In this document: piece after piece, positions 36,490 to 46,321 of the stretch | Layout of the letters: each line of letters starts with the position of its first letter | Position numbering within the stretch: position 1 is the first letter of the stretch | Assembly: GCA_024460105.1 (NCBI GenBank) | Contig: JANFXS010000001.1 | Location: 62,001-126,000 of the forward strand | Length of the DNA stretch: 64,000 nucleotides | Source of the DNA: Anaerotignum faecicola | Lineage (GTDB): Bacteria; Bacillota; Clostridia; Lachnospirales; Anaerotignaceae | Direction of reading: 5' to 3' | The notes under the pieces: model-generated | Database searches by the model: none | Seen by the model: only the letters and a program-made list of their open reading frames with translations | What the model was told of the DNA's origin: nothing | Made by a program: the position numbers and the translations under genes

Positions 36490-36904
36490 TTAAAAGTCCC
36501 CTTACTCCTATAATAAACATGTTTTATAACCACTGATCTCAGCAAAAAAATCATACTCAATCTGAAAATAACGGCACATCGCATAAGTGAAATTCATCAC
36601 ATAAATTCAGGCTGTTAAAATATGCCCTGCATCTTTATATTCATTCACCTGCCGGAGCTTTCATTAATTATTTCCAAAAATTAAATTATGTCAAAAATGT
36701 TCGGTTTATTTAAAATAAAGCCGCCATATTTTATCTAACCTTGCTCCTTCTATGAATAAGACTGCTTCGCCGACGTTGAAAACAGGCGCTCCTGTTTTAT
36801 GGTAAAACCAAAGCCGAATACAATTTCAACTTTGGCTTTGCCACAGCCAAAACCGTTTGTTATTAAAAATATATACGTTTGAAATTATTATTTGTCTGCC
36901 GTCT
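36490..36904. other. intergenic region between pspC and engB
   Basis: No gene is visible. It includes two hairpins (36779-36798 and 36804-36840) near the engB end and an AT-rich pspC leader. Confidence 0.5.
36804..36840 (-). terminator. possible terminator of lon-engB
   Basis: CAAAGCC and GGCTTTG pair across an 18-base loop, and the minus strand continues GGTTTTACC. A second hairpin, AAAACAGG-CGCT-CCTGTTTT at 36779-36798, follows directly. The T-runs are short. Confidence 0.45.
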
Positions 36905-37504
36905 TTAATTATTTTTTTCAATACCGACAATGTTTTCTATAACGTCCCAAAGTTCCTCAACCCCTGCTTTTGAAACGCCTGAAAACGGAATAAGTTTATC
37001 CTGTGCCGAAAGGTTAAGCTTCTTTTTTATAACGGAAAGCTGTTTTTGTATCTGGCTTCTGTTAATCTTATCAACTTTAGTGGCGGCAATTATAATATCA
37101 TATCCGTAATGTTTAAGCCATTCATACATCAAAATATCGTTTTGGCCCGGTTCATGACGAATATCCACAAGCATAACTATCGCTTCAAGTTCTTCCCTCT
37201 TTTCAAGATATTCCTCAATCATCCTTCCCCACTTTTCAATCTCACTTTTTGGGGCTTTGGCATATCCGTATCCGGGAACGTCAACGATGTACAAAAGGTT
37301 CTCAACATTATAAAAATTTATTGTCCGTGTCTTTCCGGGGCTTGAACTTGTTCTTGCCAATGCTTTCCGGCGTACCATCGCATTTATAAGCGTAGACTTT
37401 CCGACATTGCTTTTTCCCACGAACGCAACCTCCGGCAGACCGGTGCCAGGATACTGCGAGTGTTTAACGCCGACGGCTTCAAGGTTTACGTTTATTACTT
37501 CCAT
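36905..37504 (-). CDS. engB: ribosome biogenesis GTPase EngB/YsxC
   Basis: A 199-residue GTPase needed for 50S assembly. G1 is VAFVGKSNVGKSTLIN, G3 is VDVPGYGYAKAP, G4 is IAATKVDKI and G5 is PFSGVSKAG. The ATG lies inside the end of lon (10-base overlap) behind GGAGGAG, so translation is coupled. lon-engB is the same pairing as lonA-ysxC in B. subtilis. Confidence 0.96.
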   Translation of the reverse strand: MEVINVNLEAVGVKHSQYPGTGLPEVAFVGKSNVGKSTLINAMVRRKALARTSSSPGKTRTINFYNVENLLYIVDVPGYGYAKAPKSEIEKWGRMIEEYLEKREELEAIVMLVDIRHEPGQNDILMYEWLKHYGYDIIIAATKVDKINRSQIQKQLSVIKKKLNLSAQDKLIPFSGVSKAGVEELWDVIENIVGIEKNN

Positions 37505-39828
37505 ATACTTTCTCCTCCCGCCATGGCATTGTTAAAAACATCTTCCGCGCCCTTGGCAAATATAAATTCCATGCCTTCTTTTACATTGTCAGGCATATCG
37601 ATATAGTCCTTCTCATTTTCCGACGGGATAATAACAGTTTTAATACCCGCCTGCTTTGCGGCTAAAATTTTTTCTTTAAGGCCGCCTATCGCAAGCACAC
37701 GGCCTCTGATTGTAATTTCACCCGTCATAGCCACATCGTTTCTCACCGATACGCCCGTCAGCGCCGAAACTATGGCAGTAGCCATAGTGATTCCCGCTGA
37801 AGGCCCGTCTTTCGGGACAGCCCCTTCCGGTATATGTATATGAAGGTCTGTTTCTTTATAAAAGTTCTCGTTCAACTTTATTTCCGAAGCCTTTGAACGT
37901 ATATAAGTTATGGCTGCCTTTGCAGATTCTTTCATAACGTCGCCCATGTTTCCGGTGAGTTCAAACCTCCCGCTTCCTTTCATTGCGCTGACTTCAACTT
38001 CAAGTGTTTCTCCGCCTGCGCTTGTCCATGCAAGGCCGCGAACAACGCCGACTTTAGGGCTTTCATTTGCGGCAAGCCGTCTTACTTTTGGCCTCCCCAG
38101 ATATTTTTCAATGTTTCCTTCGGTAATTTTAACGCTCTTTATTTCCCCTTCAAGCAGCTCTTTTACAGTTTTCCTGCAAATTCGCCCAATCTCCCTTTCA
38201 AGCCCCCTTACGCCGGCTTCCCTTGTATAATTGTTTATAATTGTTTCCATAATGTCCTCGCCGATTTTAAGCTGACGTTTTGAAATACCGTTTAGTTTAA
38301 GCTGTTTGGGATATAAATGCTTCAGCGCTATATTGACTTTCTCGTCAAGGGTGTAACCGGATATGTTTATAAATTCCATCCTGTCCCTCAACGGTCCCGG
38401 TATACGGCTTACATCGTTTGCAGTGCATATAAAAAGGACTTTTGACAAGTCATACGGTATTTCCAAATAATGATCCCTGAAATTATTATTCTGCTCGCTG
38501 TCAAGCACTTCAAGAAGGGCCGAAGCCGGATCTCCATTCAGCGAAACAGAGAGCTTGTCCACTTCGTCAAGCAGTATAAGCGGATTAATTGTCCCGGCCT
38601 GTTTAACGGCATTTAAAATACGTCCGCTCATTGCTCCTATATATGTCCTTCTGTGCCCCCTTATTTCAGCCTCATCCTTTATACCGCCGAGGGACATCCT
38701 CACATATTTCCGTCCCGTCGCCTTGGCAATGGATTTGGCAACGGAAGTTTTGCCGACTCCCGGAGGCCCGCTTAGGCATATAATAGTAGGGAAATTTTCT
38801 CCCGTATTCTGCCTTACCGCTAAATACTCCGTTATCCGTTCTTTAACGTCTTTAAGGCCGTAGTGTTCGGAATCAAGTATCTTTTCGGCTTTTGATATGT
38901 TATGTATTTCGCGGCTTTCTTCGGTCCACGGAAGTTCTAATATATATTCGACATAATTTCTCACCACATTTGATTCGGGGGCGGTAACAGACATTTTTGA
39001 GAGTTTTTCCGCCTCCCTTTTCACAACGTCTTTAACTGTTTCAGGCATATTTTTATCTTCCGCCGTTTTAATATATTTTTCCGCCAGAGCCTGAATCCCG
39101 TCCTTATCGCCTAATTCTTCCTGAATTACTTTAAGCTGTTCCCGCAAATAAAACTCCTTCTGATTTTCTTCAACGCGCTTTCGGACCTTGCCTTCTATTT
39201 CGGATTTAAGTTTTATAAATTCTATCTCCCTGTTTAATATATTTATAACCTCACCAAGCCGGGCAAGAGGTTCCGTTCTTTCCAAAAGGCTCTGTTTTTC
39301 ATAAACGTCTATTGCAAGCCCCGCCGTTATAACGTCGGCGAGTTTTCCGGGAGTTTTGGCCGAAACTGCGCTTATAACGGCTTCAGAGGCCGTCGATTTA
39401 CTGTTAATCGAAAAATACTCCTCCTGCTTTTCCATAGCCAACGACATAAGCGCGTCTATATGGATATTGCCTTCAAATATATCGTCCTCTTTAACTGACG
39501 AAATTTCTCCGTAAAAACAGTCGTTTTCTTTCAGCAAATAATTCAGCTTTCCTCTTGAAAGTCCTTCGGCAATAATATGAGTCATGCTGTTTGGAAGCTT
39601 TAACACCTGTTTAACTTTGGCAACAACGCCTATTTCATAAAGATCCAAAAGCCCAGGCTCATTTACCTGCGAATCCTTCTGCATAACCAAAAATATAAGA
39701 TCGTCCCTCTCCTGCGCCTTTTCGACAGCATTAAGGGAGCTTTGCCGTCCAACCGGAAAACTGACTACCGTATACGGTAAAACAGCCATACCCCTTAAAG
39801 GCAGAAGGGGAAATTTAAGTTTGCCCAT
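37495..39828 (-). CDS. lon: ATP-dependent protease Lon (LonA)
   Basis: A 777-residue soluble AAA+ protease that degrades misfolded and regulatory proteins. It has the N-terminal LAN domain ([19 protein letters not shown]), a coiled-coil middle, Walker [17 protein letters not shown], Walker [11 protein letters not shown], and the Ser-Lys protease domain with catalytic Ser677 in [13 protein letters not shown] and the later [13 protein letters not shown] lysine. AGAGGTG precedes the ATG. engB overlaps its end; lonB is 488 bases upstream. Confidence 0.97.
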   Translation of the reverse strand: MGKLKFPLLPLRGMAVLPYTVVSFPVGRQSSLNAVEKAQERDDLIFLVMQKDSQVNEPGLLDLYEIGVVAKVKQVLKLPNSMTHIIAEGLSRGKLNYLLKENDCFYGEISSVKEDDIFEGNIHIDALMSLAMEKQEEYFSINSKSTASEAVISAVSAKTPGKLADVITAGLAIDVYEKQSLLERTEPLARLGEVINILNREIEFIKLKSEIEGKVRKRVEENQKEFYLREQLKVIQEELGDKDGIQALAEKYIKTAEDKNMPETVKDVVKREAEKLSKMSVTAPESNVVRNYVEYILELPWTEESREIHNISKAEKILDSEHYGLKDVKERITEYLAVRQNTGENFPTIICLSGPPGVGKTSVAKSIAKATGRKYVRMSLGGIKDEAEIRGHRRTYIGAMSGRILNAVKQAGTINPLILLDEVDKLSVSLNGDPASALLEVLDSEQNNNFRDHYLEIPYDLSKVLFICTANDVSRIPGPLRDRMEFINISGYTLDEKVNIALKHLYPKQLKLNGISKRQLKIGEDIMETIINNYTREAGVRGLEREIGRICRKTVKELLEGEIKSVKITEGNIEKYLGRPKVRRLAANESPKVGVVRGLAWTSAGGETLEVEVSAMKGSGRFELTGNMGDVMKESAKAAITYIRSKASEIKLNENFYKETDLHIHIPEGAVPKDGPSAGITMATAIVSALTGVSVRNDVAMTGEITIRGRVLAIGGLKEKILAAKQAGIKTVIIPSENEKDYIDMPDNVKEGMEFIFAKGAEDVFNNAMAGGESIWK

Positions 39829-40277
39829 TTATAAACACCTCTGCAAAAAAATATAAAAAAATAAGCCAATTACTTTTTTAAGGCATAACAAACATACTGC
39901 CAAACTGCAAATTGAAATCGAAAACTGCCTAAAAGCGTATATAGCCTAGTTTATACATTATATATCATTTTTCAACAGCTAACAAGGCTAAACTTTAATA
40001 TAGAAATTTCTTCTTATATTCAATTTGTCGGCCAATAATTATCAGTTTAAACTTTTTCCCTCCCATTATTTCCCGGCGCTTAACAAAATACTTATGAATA
40101 AACCTTTCGGCGCATCAGAAACCGCACTGTTTTAAATTTAGGCCTGAATATATCATTATAAAACAGTATAGCCGACTTTAATACAAATCTGTTTAAAAAT
40201 GTAAAACCTGTATGCCATATTCGGTATTCAAACCGAAAACTGCAATTCGTACTTTTGTTATTTCACCTTAACCGTCA
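39829..40277. other. lonB-lon intergenic region
   Basis: AT-rich, with no gene. Several short inverted stretches exist but no confident promoter. The hairpin at its right edge is listed separately. Confidence 0.5.
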
Positions 40278-40303
40278 GAAAGCCCTGAAAATTCAGGGCT
40301 TTC
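40278..40303 (-). terminator. 12-bp hairpin after lonB
   Basis: GAAAGCCCTGAA and TTCAGGGCTTTC are perfectly complementary with a two-base gap, 14 bases after the lonB stop. On the minus strand no T-run follows; on the plus strand ATATTTTTTC follows. It may protect or end the lonB mRNA. Confidence 0.5.
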
Positions 40304-40316
40304 CAATATTTTTTCT

Positions 40317-41951
40317 TTAAGCGGTAAGTATTCCTTTATTCTCTTCTATAAAGCAGATATTAAGTATTTCCTCTGCTTTTTCAACGGCAATAATTTCTAT
40401 ATCCATTTTCTCAAAAGATTTTTGGAAGTTGTCTTTCGGTATAATCACCCTTTTTGCCCCAGCCTCGACAGCCGCTTCGATTTTTCTCGGAACTCCTCCT
40501 ACAGGCAGTACGCGCCCGCAAATTGAAATTTCCCCCGTCATCGCCAAAGACGGATCCGGAATTTTATTTGTTACAGCCGAATAAATTGCGGTAAAAATTG
40601 CAATCCCGGCCGACGGTCCGTCCACAGGTATTCCGCCCGGAAAATTCAAGTGTATATTATAATCCGAATAATCTATCCCGTAATCCCTTTCCAAAAGCGT
40701 TAAAACATTTTGTACCGAAGATTTTGCAGTGCTCGACCTTTTCATCGTCTGACTGCCGTTTTTTATCTCTTCTTCCTCAACAATGCCTGTGACCTTAAGC
40801 CGTCCCTTTCCGTTTTCGGCTTTTTTCGCCCATGCTTCGATAGTCAAAAGCGTCCCTCCGCTTCCGAAAACTCCTAAACCGTTAACACATCCCGGCCTTC
40901 CCTTCTCCGGAACTTTAAATTCAATCCTCGGCGAGTATCTGCCCCATTTGACAACTCTCTCAATATCGTCTGTCAAAACTTTGTTTCGCTCGTCCAAAAG
41001 CGCAACCGTCGCCGCGGTCTGCATTATATTTACGGCTTCCCTTCCGCTTGAAGCAAACATTGTAACACGTTCTGCCGCATCGCTGCCAAATTCCATCGAA
41101 ACGCTTTCGGCGGCATTTTCCGCAATGCGCTTAATATGGCATTTTTTAAGGCTGTCAAAAAATATTTCCGTACATCGGCTGCGCAGTGCCGGCGGTATAT
41201 CCTCCGGAGATCTTGTCGTAGCGCCCACAAGCCTGAAATCAGCCGGAAGGCCGTTTTGGAAAATGTCATGCACATGTTTCGGTATAGTTTTGCTGTCGCT
41301 GTTATAATATGCGCTTGTTAAAAAAACCTTCCTGTCTTCAAGCACTTTGAGTAGCTTATTCATCTGCATAGGGTGGAGTTCACCGATTTCATCTATAAAA
41401 AGTATGCCTCCGTTAGCCTTTGTAACAGCGCCTTCTTTCGGCTGCGGCACTCCGGCGGCGCCGTATGCTCCCGCACCCTGATAAATAGGGTCGTGTACGG
41501 AACCCATAAGCGGATCGGCAATACTTCTTTCGTCAAAGCGTATCGTTGTGGCGTCCATTTCTATAAACGGGGCGTCTTTTGCAAATGGCGACCCCTTAAC
41601 ATTTTTCGCCTCTTCAAGCATAAGCCGCGCTGCCGCCGTTTTTCCTATTCCGGGCGGTCCGTATATAATAACGTGCTGCGGGTTTTTGCCGCACAAAGCG
41701 GCCCTCAAAGCTTCAATTCCTTCCTCCTGTCCTATAATATCGCCGAGGGCTTTCGGACGCACTTTTTCTGCCAAGGGTTCTGTCAGTTTAACTTTCCTCA
41801 TTCTTTGTATACGTTCCATTGCCCTGCTTGATTCAAGCGTTCCTGCCGAACGCGTATTGCGTTGATTTTTAAGCGCCCCATAAAAGTACATGCCGGCAAT
41901 AACCGTAAATATAAGCTGCCCTATAATAACAACCATAGTCAGAATTTCCAA
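40317..41951 (-). CDS. lonB: ATP-dependent protease LonB, membrane-anchored
   Basis: A 544-residue LonB. An N-terminal hydrophobic helix (VVIIGQLIFTVIAGMYFYGA, residues about 7-26) anchors it to the membrane. Then come the AAA+ domain (YGPPGIGKTAAARLM, GGILFIDEIGELHPMQM) and a Lon protease domain with Ser447 in VDGPSAGIAIFTA. B. subtilis LonB is a forespore-linked protease, but no sporulation gene is near. The start is TTG at 41951 behind AAAGGAAGTGG; an ATG at 41936 is too far from it. Confidence 0.94.
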   Translation of the reverse strand: MEILTMVVIIGQLIFTVIAGMYFYGALKNQRNTRSAGTLESSRAMERIQRMRKVKLTEPLAEKVRPKALGDIIGQEEGIEALRAALCGKNPQHVIIYGPPGIGKTAAARLMLEEAKNVKGSPFAKDAPFIEMDATTIRFDERSIADPLMGSVHDPIYQGAGAYGAAGVPQPKEGAVTKANGGILFIDEIGELHPMQMNKLLKVLEDRKVFLTSAYYNSDSKTIPKHVHDIFQNGLPADFRLVGATTRSPEDIPPALRSRCTEIFFDSLKKCHIKRIAENAAESVSMEFGSDAAERVTMFASSGREAVNIMQTAATVALLDERNKVLTDDIERVVKWGRYSPRIEFKVPEKGRPGCVNGLGVFGSGGTLLTIEAWAKKAENGKGRLKVTGIVEEEEIKNGSQTMKRSSTAKSSVQNVLTLLERDYGIDYSDYNIHLNFPGGIPVDGPSAGIAIFTAIYSAVTNKIPDPSLAMTGEISICGRVLPVGGVPRKIEAAVEAGAKRVIIPKDNFQKSFEKMDIEIIAVEKAEEILNICFIEENKGILTA

Positions 41952-42200
41952 ATAACCACTTCCTTTCCAAAATTATTATGGACAAGTAAATGGGGGATTA
42001 TCCAACAAAAAAACATTTTATCAGAATATGCCTTTCAGCCTTTATTAAAAACTTGCTCACTATGCCCGACATTACTTTCAGCCGTTTTCCATACCGAAAA
42101 CGCCATACAGAAAATGAATGTCAAACCAAAAGTGATTTTTCTATGTATGCATTCCGTAATGAAGTATGGCAACCTATAATCATTATAATATTTCAACCAT
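41952..42200. other. intergenic region upstream of lonB
   Basis: No gene is supported. The open frames here are short and lack good ribosome binding sites. The region leads into repeat copy C. Confidence 0.45.
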
Positions 42201-42371
42201 TTAATCCGATTTACAATAGCGCACATGGTTTTAACCGTCAGAAGAGACGCAATAGCCGCGTTAAAGCCACCTGCCGCATGGGTTCCGCGCACCTGCGGCA
42301 AGAGTATATAAGGATGAAATACGGAAAATTTTCCCTATAGGGAATGTATGATCTTATAAACCGATGCTACA
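42201..42371. repeat. inverted-end dispersed repeat, copy C (about 171 bp)
   Basis: The left end reads ATCCGATTTACAATAGCGCA then CATGG. The right end, complemented, reads TAGCATCGGTTTATAAGATC then ATACAT. The interior shares GGTTTTAACCG, GACGCAATAGC and GTTAAAGCC in order with copy D at 61669, and has CCTGCCGC and ATACGGAAAATTTTCC like the other copies. Confidence 0.68.
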
Positions 42372-42579
42372 CCTTCAATGTACAAGGGTATATATGCTCC
42401 ATATGGTAAATTTTTCTGCTCTTCGTCATTGCAAATACTTACCTGCGAACTCTCGAAAATTCCTTCGGAAAACGCCGCGTACCGCCACTCTCACGCGGTT
42501 CGCACCATTACCTCCAGGTAAACCGGAACATTTATGCCTTGAATAACAAAAAAATTCCCCTTTGGGATCAAAGAGTCCA

Positions 42580-42678
42580 GGACGGCATTAGCGTGCTTAA
42601 GAGCAAGTAAAAAGCATGCGGACGCCGCAAACTACATCAAATGCTTTCAACGCATCTATTAGACTTCTAATGCCGTCC
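42580..42678. repeat. 12-bp perfect inverted repeat flanking 75 bases
   Basis: GGACGGCATTAG at 42580-42591 and its exact complement at 42667-42678. Smaller pairings lie inside (GCGTGCTT with AAAGCATGC; TTAG with CTAA). It encodes no protein. It may be a structured RNA or an element remnant just downstream of tmRNA. Confidence 0.5.
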
Positions 42679-42777
42679 TCAACCGTATATATCCCTGTAC
42701 ATTTAAGGTAATGCCATATTATATTTTTTTAAAATTTAAAATAAGGCATATAGCTATACAACCGCAAAATTTTCAAT

Positions 42778-42806
42778 ACAAAAAAGCCCTGCATATGCAG
42801 GGCTTT
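42778..42806 (-). terminator. tmRNA terminator
   Basis: AAAGCCCTGCATATGCAGGG followed by CTTT is a perfect 24-base palindrome, with TTTTTTG next on the minus strand. Confidence 0.9.
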
Positions 42807-42812
42807 AAAAAA

Positions 42813-43161
42813 TGGAGATGAGGAGAATCGAACTCCTGTCCGAAAACCCATCCGTAAGAACTTCTCCCATCACAGCTGATTATTTAAAAATTCCCTCAGA
42901 TAACCGCCGGTCAGCAGGCTGAAACCCTTGGTAGCTTCATAATTCTTTTTTTGCCTCAAAGCTTTGGCAAAAAAGTGCCCCGCATTATCGACGCCGGTTG
43001 CTTCAGCCGCGGGAAGCGGAAGTCCGACGGGCAGCGCTTAGGCTGCCATTAAAGAATAATCTTTGTCTTTTCTTTTTAAGTTTTCCGGCTTGATACGCAG
43101 TTACCGGCCTGCGGATGGCTATTCCTATTTTCAGAGCTCCCGTCGAAACCATTACATCCCC
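42813..43161 (-). ncRNA. ssrA: transfer-messenger RNA
   Basis: A 349-base tmRNA that rescues stalled ribosomes with SmpB. The 5' end GGGGATGTAATGGTTTCGAC pairs with the 3' end CATCTCC-A; the T-arm is GGAGTTCGATTCTCC and CCA is not encoded. The tag reading frame ends GATTATTCTTTAATGGCAGC then C-TAA, reading ...KDKDYSLMAA. Unlike most tmRNAs, no alanine codon sits in that frame after the first pseudoknot, so the resume codon is uncertain. smpB is directly upstream. Confidence 0.95.
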
Positions 43162-43182
43162 GTATATACAGCCTGAAATCAA

Positions 43183-43656
43183 TCAGACTGTTAGGTTACG
43201 GATTTTAAAATCCTTTTCGGCTTCTCTAAGCTGATCCTTTTTTGCTATAGTCTGACGCTTATCATAAAGCTTCTTGCCTTTCGCTATGCCGATATCCATT
43301 TTTACAAGGCTTTTGTAAAAATATACTTTAAGCGGCACAACAGTATATCCGGCTTCCTGTATTGAACGGCCTATTTTGTTAATCTCCGCTTTGTGGAGCA
43401 GAAGCCGCCTTGTCCTAAGGGGATCCTTATTAAATATATTCCCCTGTTCGTACGGGCTTATGTGCATATTATAAATAAACGCTTCCCCGCTTTCAATACG
43501 GATAAAGCTCTCTTTAAGACTGCACTTTCCCTGCCTTAAACTTTTAACCTCAGTACCCGCAAGAGATAATCCTGCCTGAAAGGTTTCTTCTATAAAATAA
43601 TCATGATAAGCCTTTTTATTTTGTGCAATAAGGCTTGAGCCTTTTCCTTTAGCCAA
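43183..43656 (-). CDS. smpB: tmRNA-binding protein SmpB
   Basis: A 157-residue beta-barrel protein that carries tmRNA into stalled ribosomes. It shows [46 protein letters not shown] and the basic C-terminal tail [17 protein letters not shown]. The start is TTG at 43656, eight bases after GGAGG; a GTG three codons earlier overlaps the binding site itself. The tmRNA gene begins 21 bases after the stop, a common pairing. Confidence 0.96.
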   Translation of the reverse strand: MAKGKGSSLIAQNKKAYHDYFIEETFQAGLSLAGTEVKSLRQGKCSLKESFIRIESGEAFIYNMHISPYEQGNIFNKDPLRTRRLLLHKAEINKIGRSIQEAGYTVVPLKVYFYKSLVKMDIGIAKGKKLYDKRQTIAKKDQLREAEKDFKIRNLTV

Positions 43657-43736
43657 AATTATCACCTCCGCGCTGAACTATTATATCACATATAACAATA
43701 CATTTATATTAAAATTTTATTACAAAATAATATATT

Positions 43737-44966
43737 TTATTTATTTTGAACTTTTTCAAATATATACTCGTCTTTCATCTGCTCATAAGGCACTTCCCTT
43801 CCCAGCAGCAGAGAAGTAGTTTCGCTGTGTATCTGCCACAGCCTGTCAATATCTTTTTTTCTTACAGTTTCCCTAAGCACATTGTCGGGAAGGGAGAGCA
43901 TTTCGTAAACGCTCCTTACTATAAAGTGATCCTGTTCGTTAACATTTCTGAACTGCGTCCATATGGGCACAAAAGATACCTGTGAAATTTCGGGCCGCAT
44001 TTCGCCTTCCTTTTTTATATTAATATTTAATATTATGCCGGCGTTTCTCGGCGGAGTCGTCTGCGAAGATATAAAATTCCCCATTGAATAAATAACAAAA
44101 CAATCCCTTGTTGTTCCGTCGCCATTATCAACTTCTTTAAATTCCATAGGCTGAAGCACATGCGGATGGCTTGCGACAACTATATCCGCCCCCGCTTCAA
44201 ACATTTTATCCGCCCATTCCTTGTAGGCGTCCCTTGTATACGTTTCATACTCGACGCCCATATGCGGCAGTACGACAATAAAATCTGCCCCTTCCGCTTT
44301 AGCCCTGGAAATATCATTCTTGATTAAATTTTCATCAAGCATATTCACAAGGTATCCTTCCGGCGCCGGTATTCCGTTTGTACCGTATGTATATGAAAGA
44401 AACGCTATTTTAATGCCGTTAACGTCTTTGATTAATATATTTTCCCTATCCTCGGCGCTTTTATACGTTCCTATATGTTCTATTCCTAAACTGTCAAGCA
44501 CATCAATAGTTCTTAAAAGCCCCGCGGCACGCTTGTCCATACAATGATTATTAGCCGTCGTAACAATATCAATTCCTGCATTTTTCATCGCTTCGGCGAA
44601 GCTGTCTGGCGAATTAAATATCGGATAATCACTGTATCCTCCCGCGCCTTCTCCCGCTAAAACAGTTTCAAAATTTCCTATAACCAAATCAGCGTTATCA
44701 AAATATTTTTTAACATCCTGATAATTGTGGTTGAAATCATACTCGCCTGTTTCGCTGTTGTACGCTTCATTATACTGCCAGCTATGGCACATAATATCCC
44801 CTATAAACGTGAGCTTAACTTCACTTGTTTCTTCATTTTTTATATCGGAACTTTCTTCAATAATCGATATTTCCGTTTTTATGGCTTCTTCAGCAGTTCC
44901 CATGCCTCCTCCTATTCCCGAAAAAGCCATAGAAAACGCTACTGCCGCCGCTTTTAAATTTATCAC
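43737..44966 (-). CDS. CapA-family metallophosphatase-like exported protein
   Basis: About 409 residues. After a signal peptide (INLKAAAVAFSMAFSGIG) and an acidic linker comes the CapA/PGA_cap fold: TFIGDIMCHSWQ, GNFETVLAG, TTANNHCMDKRAAGL, VVLPHMGVEYE, SHPHVLQPMEF and YSMGNFISSQ, which carry the metal ligands of the calcineurin-like superfamily. CapA proteins take part in poly-gamma-glutamate handling, but capB/capC are not here, so the substrate is open. I chose GTG at 44966 for GGCGGTGG upstream; a TTG 16 codons earlier has no binding site. Confidence 0.85.
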   Translation of the reverse strand: MINLKAAAVAFSMAFSGIGGGMGTAEEAIKTEISIIEESSDIKNEETSEVKLTFIGDIMCHSWQYNEAYNSETGEYDFNHNYQDVKKYFDNADLVIGNFETVLAGEGAGGYSDYPIFNSPDSFAEAMKNAGIDIVTTANNHCMDKRAAGLLRTIDVLDSLGIEHIGTYKSAEDRENILIKDVNGIKIAFLSYTYGTNGIPAPEGYLVNMLDENLIKNDISRAKAEGADFIVVLPHMGVEYETYTRDAYKEWADKMFEAGADIVVASHPHVLQPMEFKEVDNGDGTTRDCFVIYSMGNFISSQTTPPRNAGIILNINIKKEGEMRPEISQVSFVPIWTQFRNVNEQDHFIVRSVYEMLSLPDNVLRETVRKKDIDRLWQIHSETTSLLLGREVPYEQMKDEYIFEKVQNK

Positions 44967-45445
44967 ATTAATCCACCGCCTTATATTTCGGCCCAAAATA
45001 AATCCGGAAGCCAAAATGTAAAATACTACTGTCGTCTACGGCGTGAACCCCATTGGCAATCAAAATTGCCCACGTCAAAATAACAATTTTAAATAAAAAA
45101 ATAATACCTTATTTCAGGATAACTAAATTAACAGCAAAATTTCCGACGCTTTTTTCACAATGTCCTGTTTTTATTTCCGCTTTAACCGTACCGCGTTGAA
45201 ACACAGGCCTAAACCGCCTGTTTTGAAAAATTTTGTTAAAAAAATAAAGGCGCCTGTATATTCCTTCTTGAAACAATTTAAATTAAATTTGCTATCCCGG
45301 CAGGCCGAAACACAGGAAAAATTGTCAAACTGTTTTTTCCTGTATTTTTAGTCTGTAACACCGAACACTTCGGAAACATGGCTTAAACATAAATTTAATT
45401 TTAAGATAAACAGATTATACGGCGCCGTTCTAAATCAATATAGAA
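44967..45445. other. intergenic region between cupin and CapA genes
   Basis: No gene is visible. It has one A/T-rich hairpin (45312-45343, listed) and otherwise unremarkable AT-rich DNA. Confidence 0.5.
45312..45343 (-). terminator. possible terminator after the cupin gene
   Basis: ACAGGAAAAA and TTTTTCCTGT are perfectly complementary with a 12-base loop. The flanking T-runs are weak, so this is tentative. Confidence 0.35.
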
Positions 45446-45802
45446 TTATTTTGTTTTGTCAAACATAATAAGAGCCGCGATCACAAGATCCTCGCTGCCC
45501 CTGTTTTCCAAGCCGTGGCCTTCGCCCGGAGCGCAATAAGTAACATCGCCCGCTTTAACCTCAACTTCGGTACCGTTATCGTTATAAATTCCTTCTCCTT
45601 TAAGCACAACATATGTTTCGCTTTCTCCGTTATGTACATGGTATCCTATGGAACTGTTCGGCGGAAATGTAACAAAATTAAAAAGCCTTCCGGCCGCCGT
45701 AAACTCGTCGCCTTCCAAAAGAAGTTCAGCAAATATGCTGTTTAATCCTCCCTGTGCGTTTTTCATTTCAACAGTTTTTCTTGTACCGCTTTTTTTAATC
45801 AC
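45446..45802 (-). CDS. cupin-domain protein
   Basis: A 118-residue single-cupin beta-barrel protein. Motif 1 appears as GYHVHNGESETYVVLKGEG (the two His and Glu metal ligands), motif 2 as PGEGHGLENRG. The start is GTG behind AAGGAGG. Cupins of this size bind a metal and act as isomerases, dioxygenases or sensors; nothing here shows which. Same strand as rlmH, 31 bases downstream of it. Confidence 0.87.
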   Translation of the reverse strand: MIKKSGTRKTVEMKNAQGGLNSIFAELLLEGDEFTAAGRLFNFVTFPPNSSIGYHVHNGESETYVVLKGEGIYNDNGTEVEVKAGDVTYCAPGEGHGLENRGSEDLVIAALIMFDKTK

Positions 45803-45833
45803 TTTTAATTCCTCCTTAATATTTAATACCCTA

Positions 45834-46313
45834 TCATTTATGATAAGGTTCGTTTTTATTTATTTTAACGGCTCTATATATCTGCTCCAGAAGAATAACT
45901 CTCATCATCTGGTGTGGAAATGTCATTTTGGAAAAACTTAAATGGAAACTGCTTTTTCCGATAACCTCCCCGCTTAGCCCCAAAGAGCCTCCTATAACAA
46001 AAGTTATATGGCTTATGCCGCGCGTCATACTTACGTCAACAAGCTTTGCAAATTCCTCCGAAGAAAGGCTTTTGCCGCCGACTTCCAAAGTGATTATAAA
46101 CGAATCGTCTTTAACAGCCTTTAATATCCGCCGTCCTTCCTTTTCCTTAACTTGTTCCTCCTGCGCCGCGCTCATTGTTTCCGACGCCTTCTCATCCGGG
46201 AGCTCTGCTATTTCAAGCTTTATATATTTAGAAAGCCTTTTTGAATACTCTTTAACCGCGTCAACCCAATATTTTTCTTTAAGGCGGCCAACGCAAACAA
46301 CCGTTATTTTCAT
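45834..46313 (-). CDS. rlmH: 23S rRNA pseudouridine-1915 methyltransferase RlmH
   Basis: A 159-residue SPOUT methyltransferase that methylates pseudouridine 1915 of 23S rRNA. It begins MKITVVCVGRLKEKYW and has the SAM-knot motifs FVIGGSLGLSGEV and HQMMRVILLEQIYRA. The ATG at 46313 is preceded by GAGGTTT; eight open codons upstream overlap walJ. walJ and rlmH are neighbours in many Firmicutes. Confidence 0.96.
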   Translation of the reverse strand: MKITVVCVGRLKEKYWVDAVKEYSKRLSKYIKLEIAELPDEKASETMSAAQEEQVKEKEGRRILKAVKDDSFIITLEVGGKSLSSEEFAKLVDVSMTRGISHITFVIGGSLGLSGEVIGKSSFHLSFSKMTFPHQMMRVILLEQIYRAVKINKNEPYHK

Positions 46314-46321
46314 ACTAAACC

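Noticed and set aside
41030-41865. Several overlapping open frames on both strands within lonB
   Set aside because: All are shadows of lonB; its protein motifs are continuous through the region.
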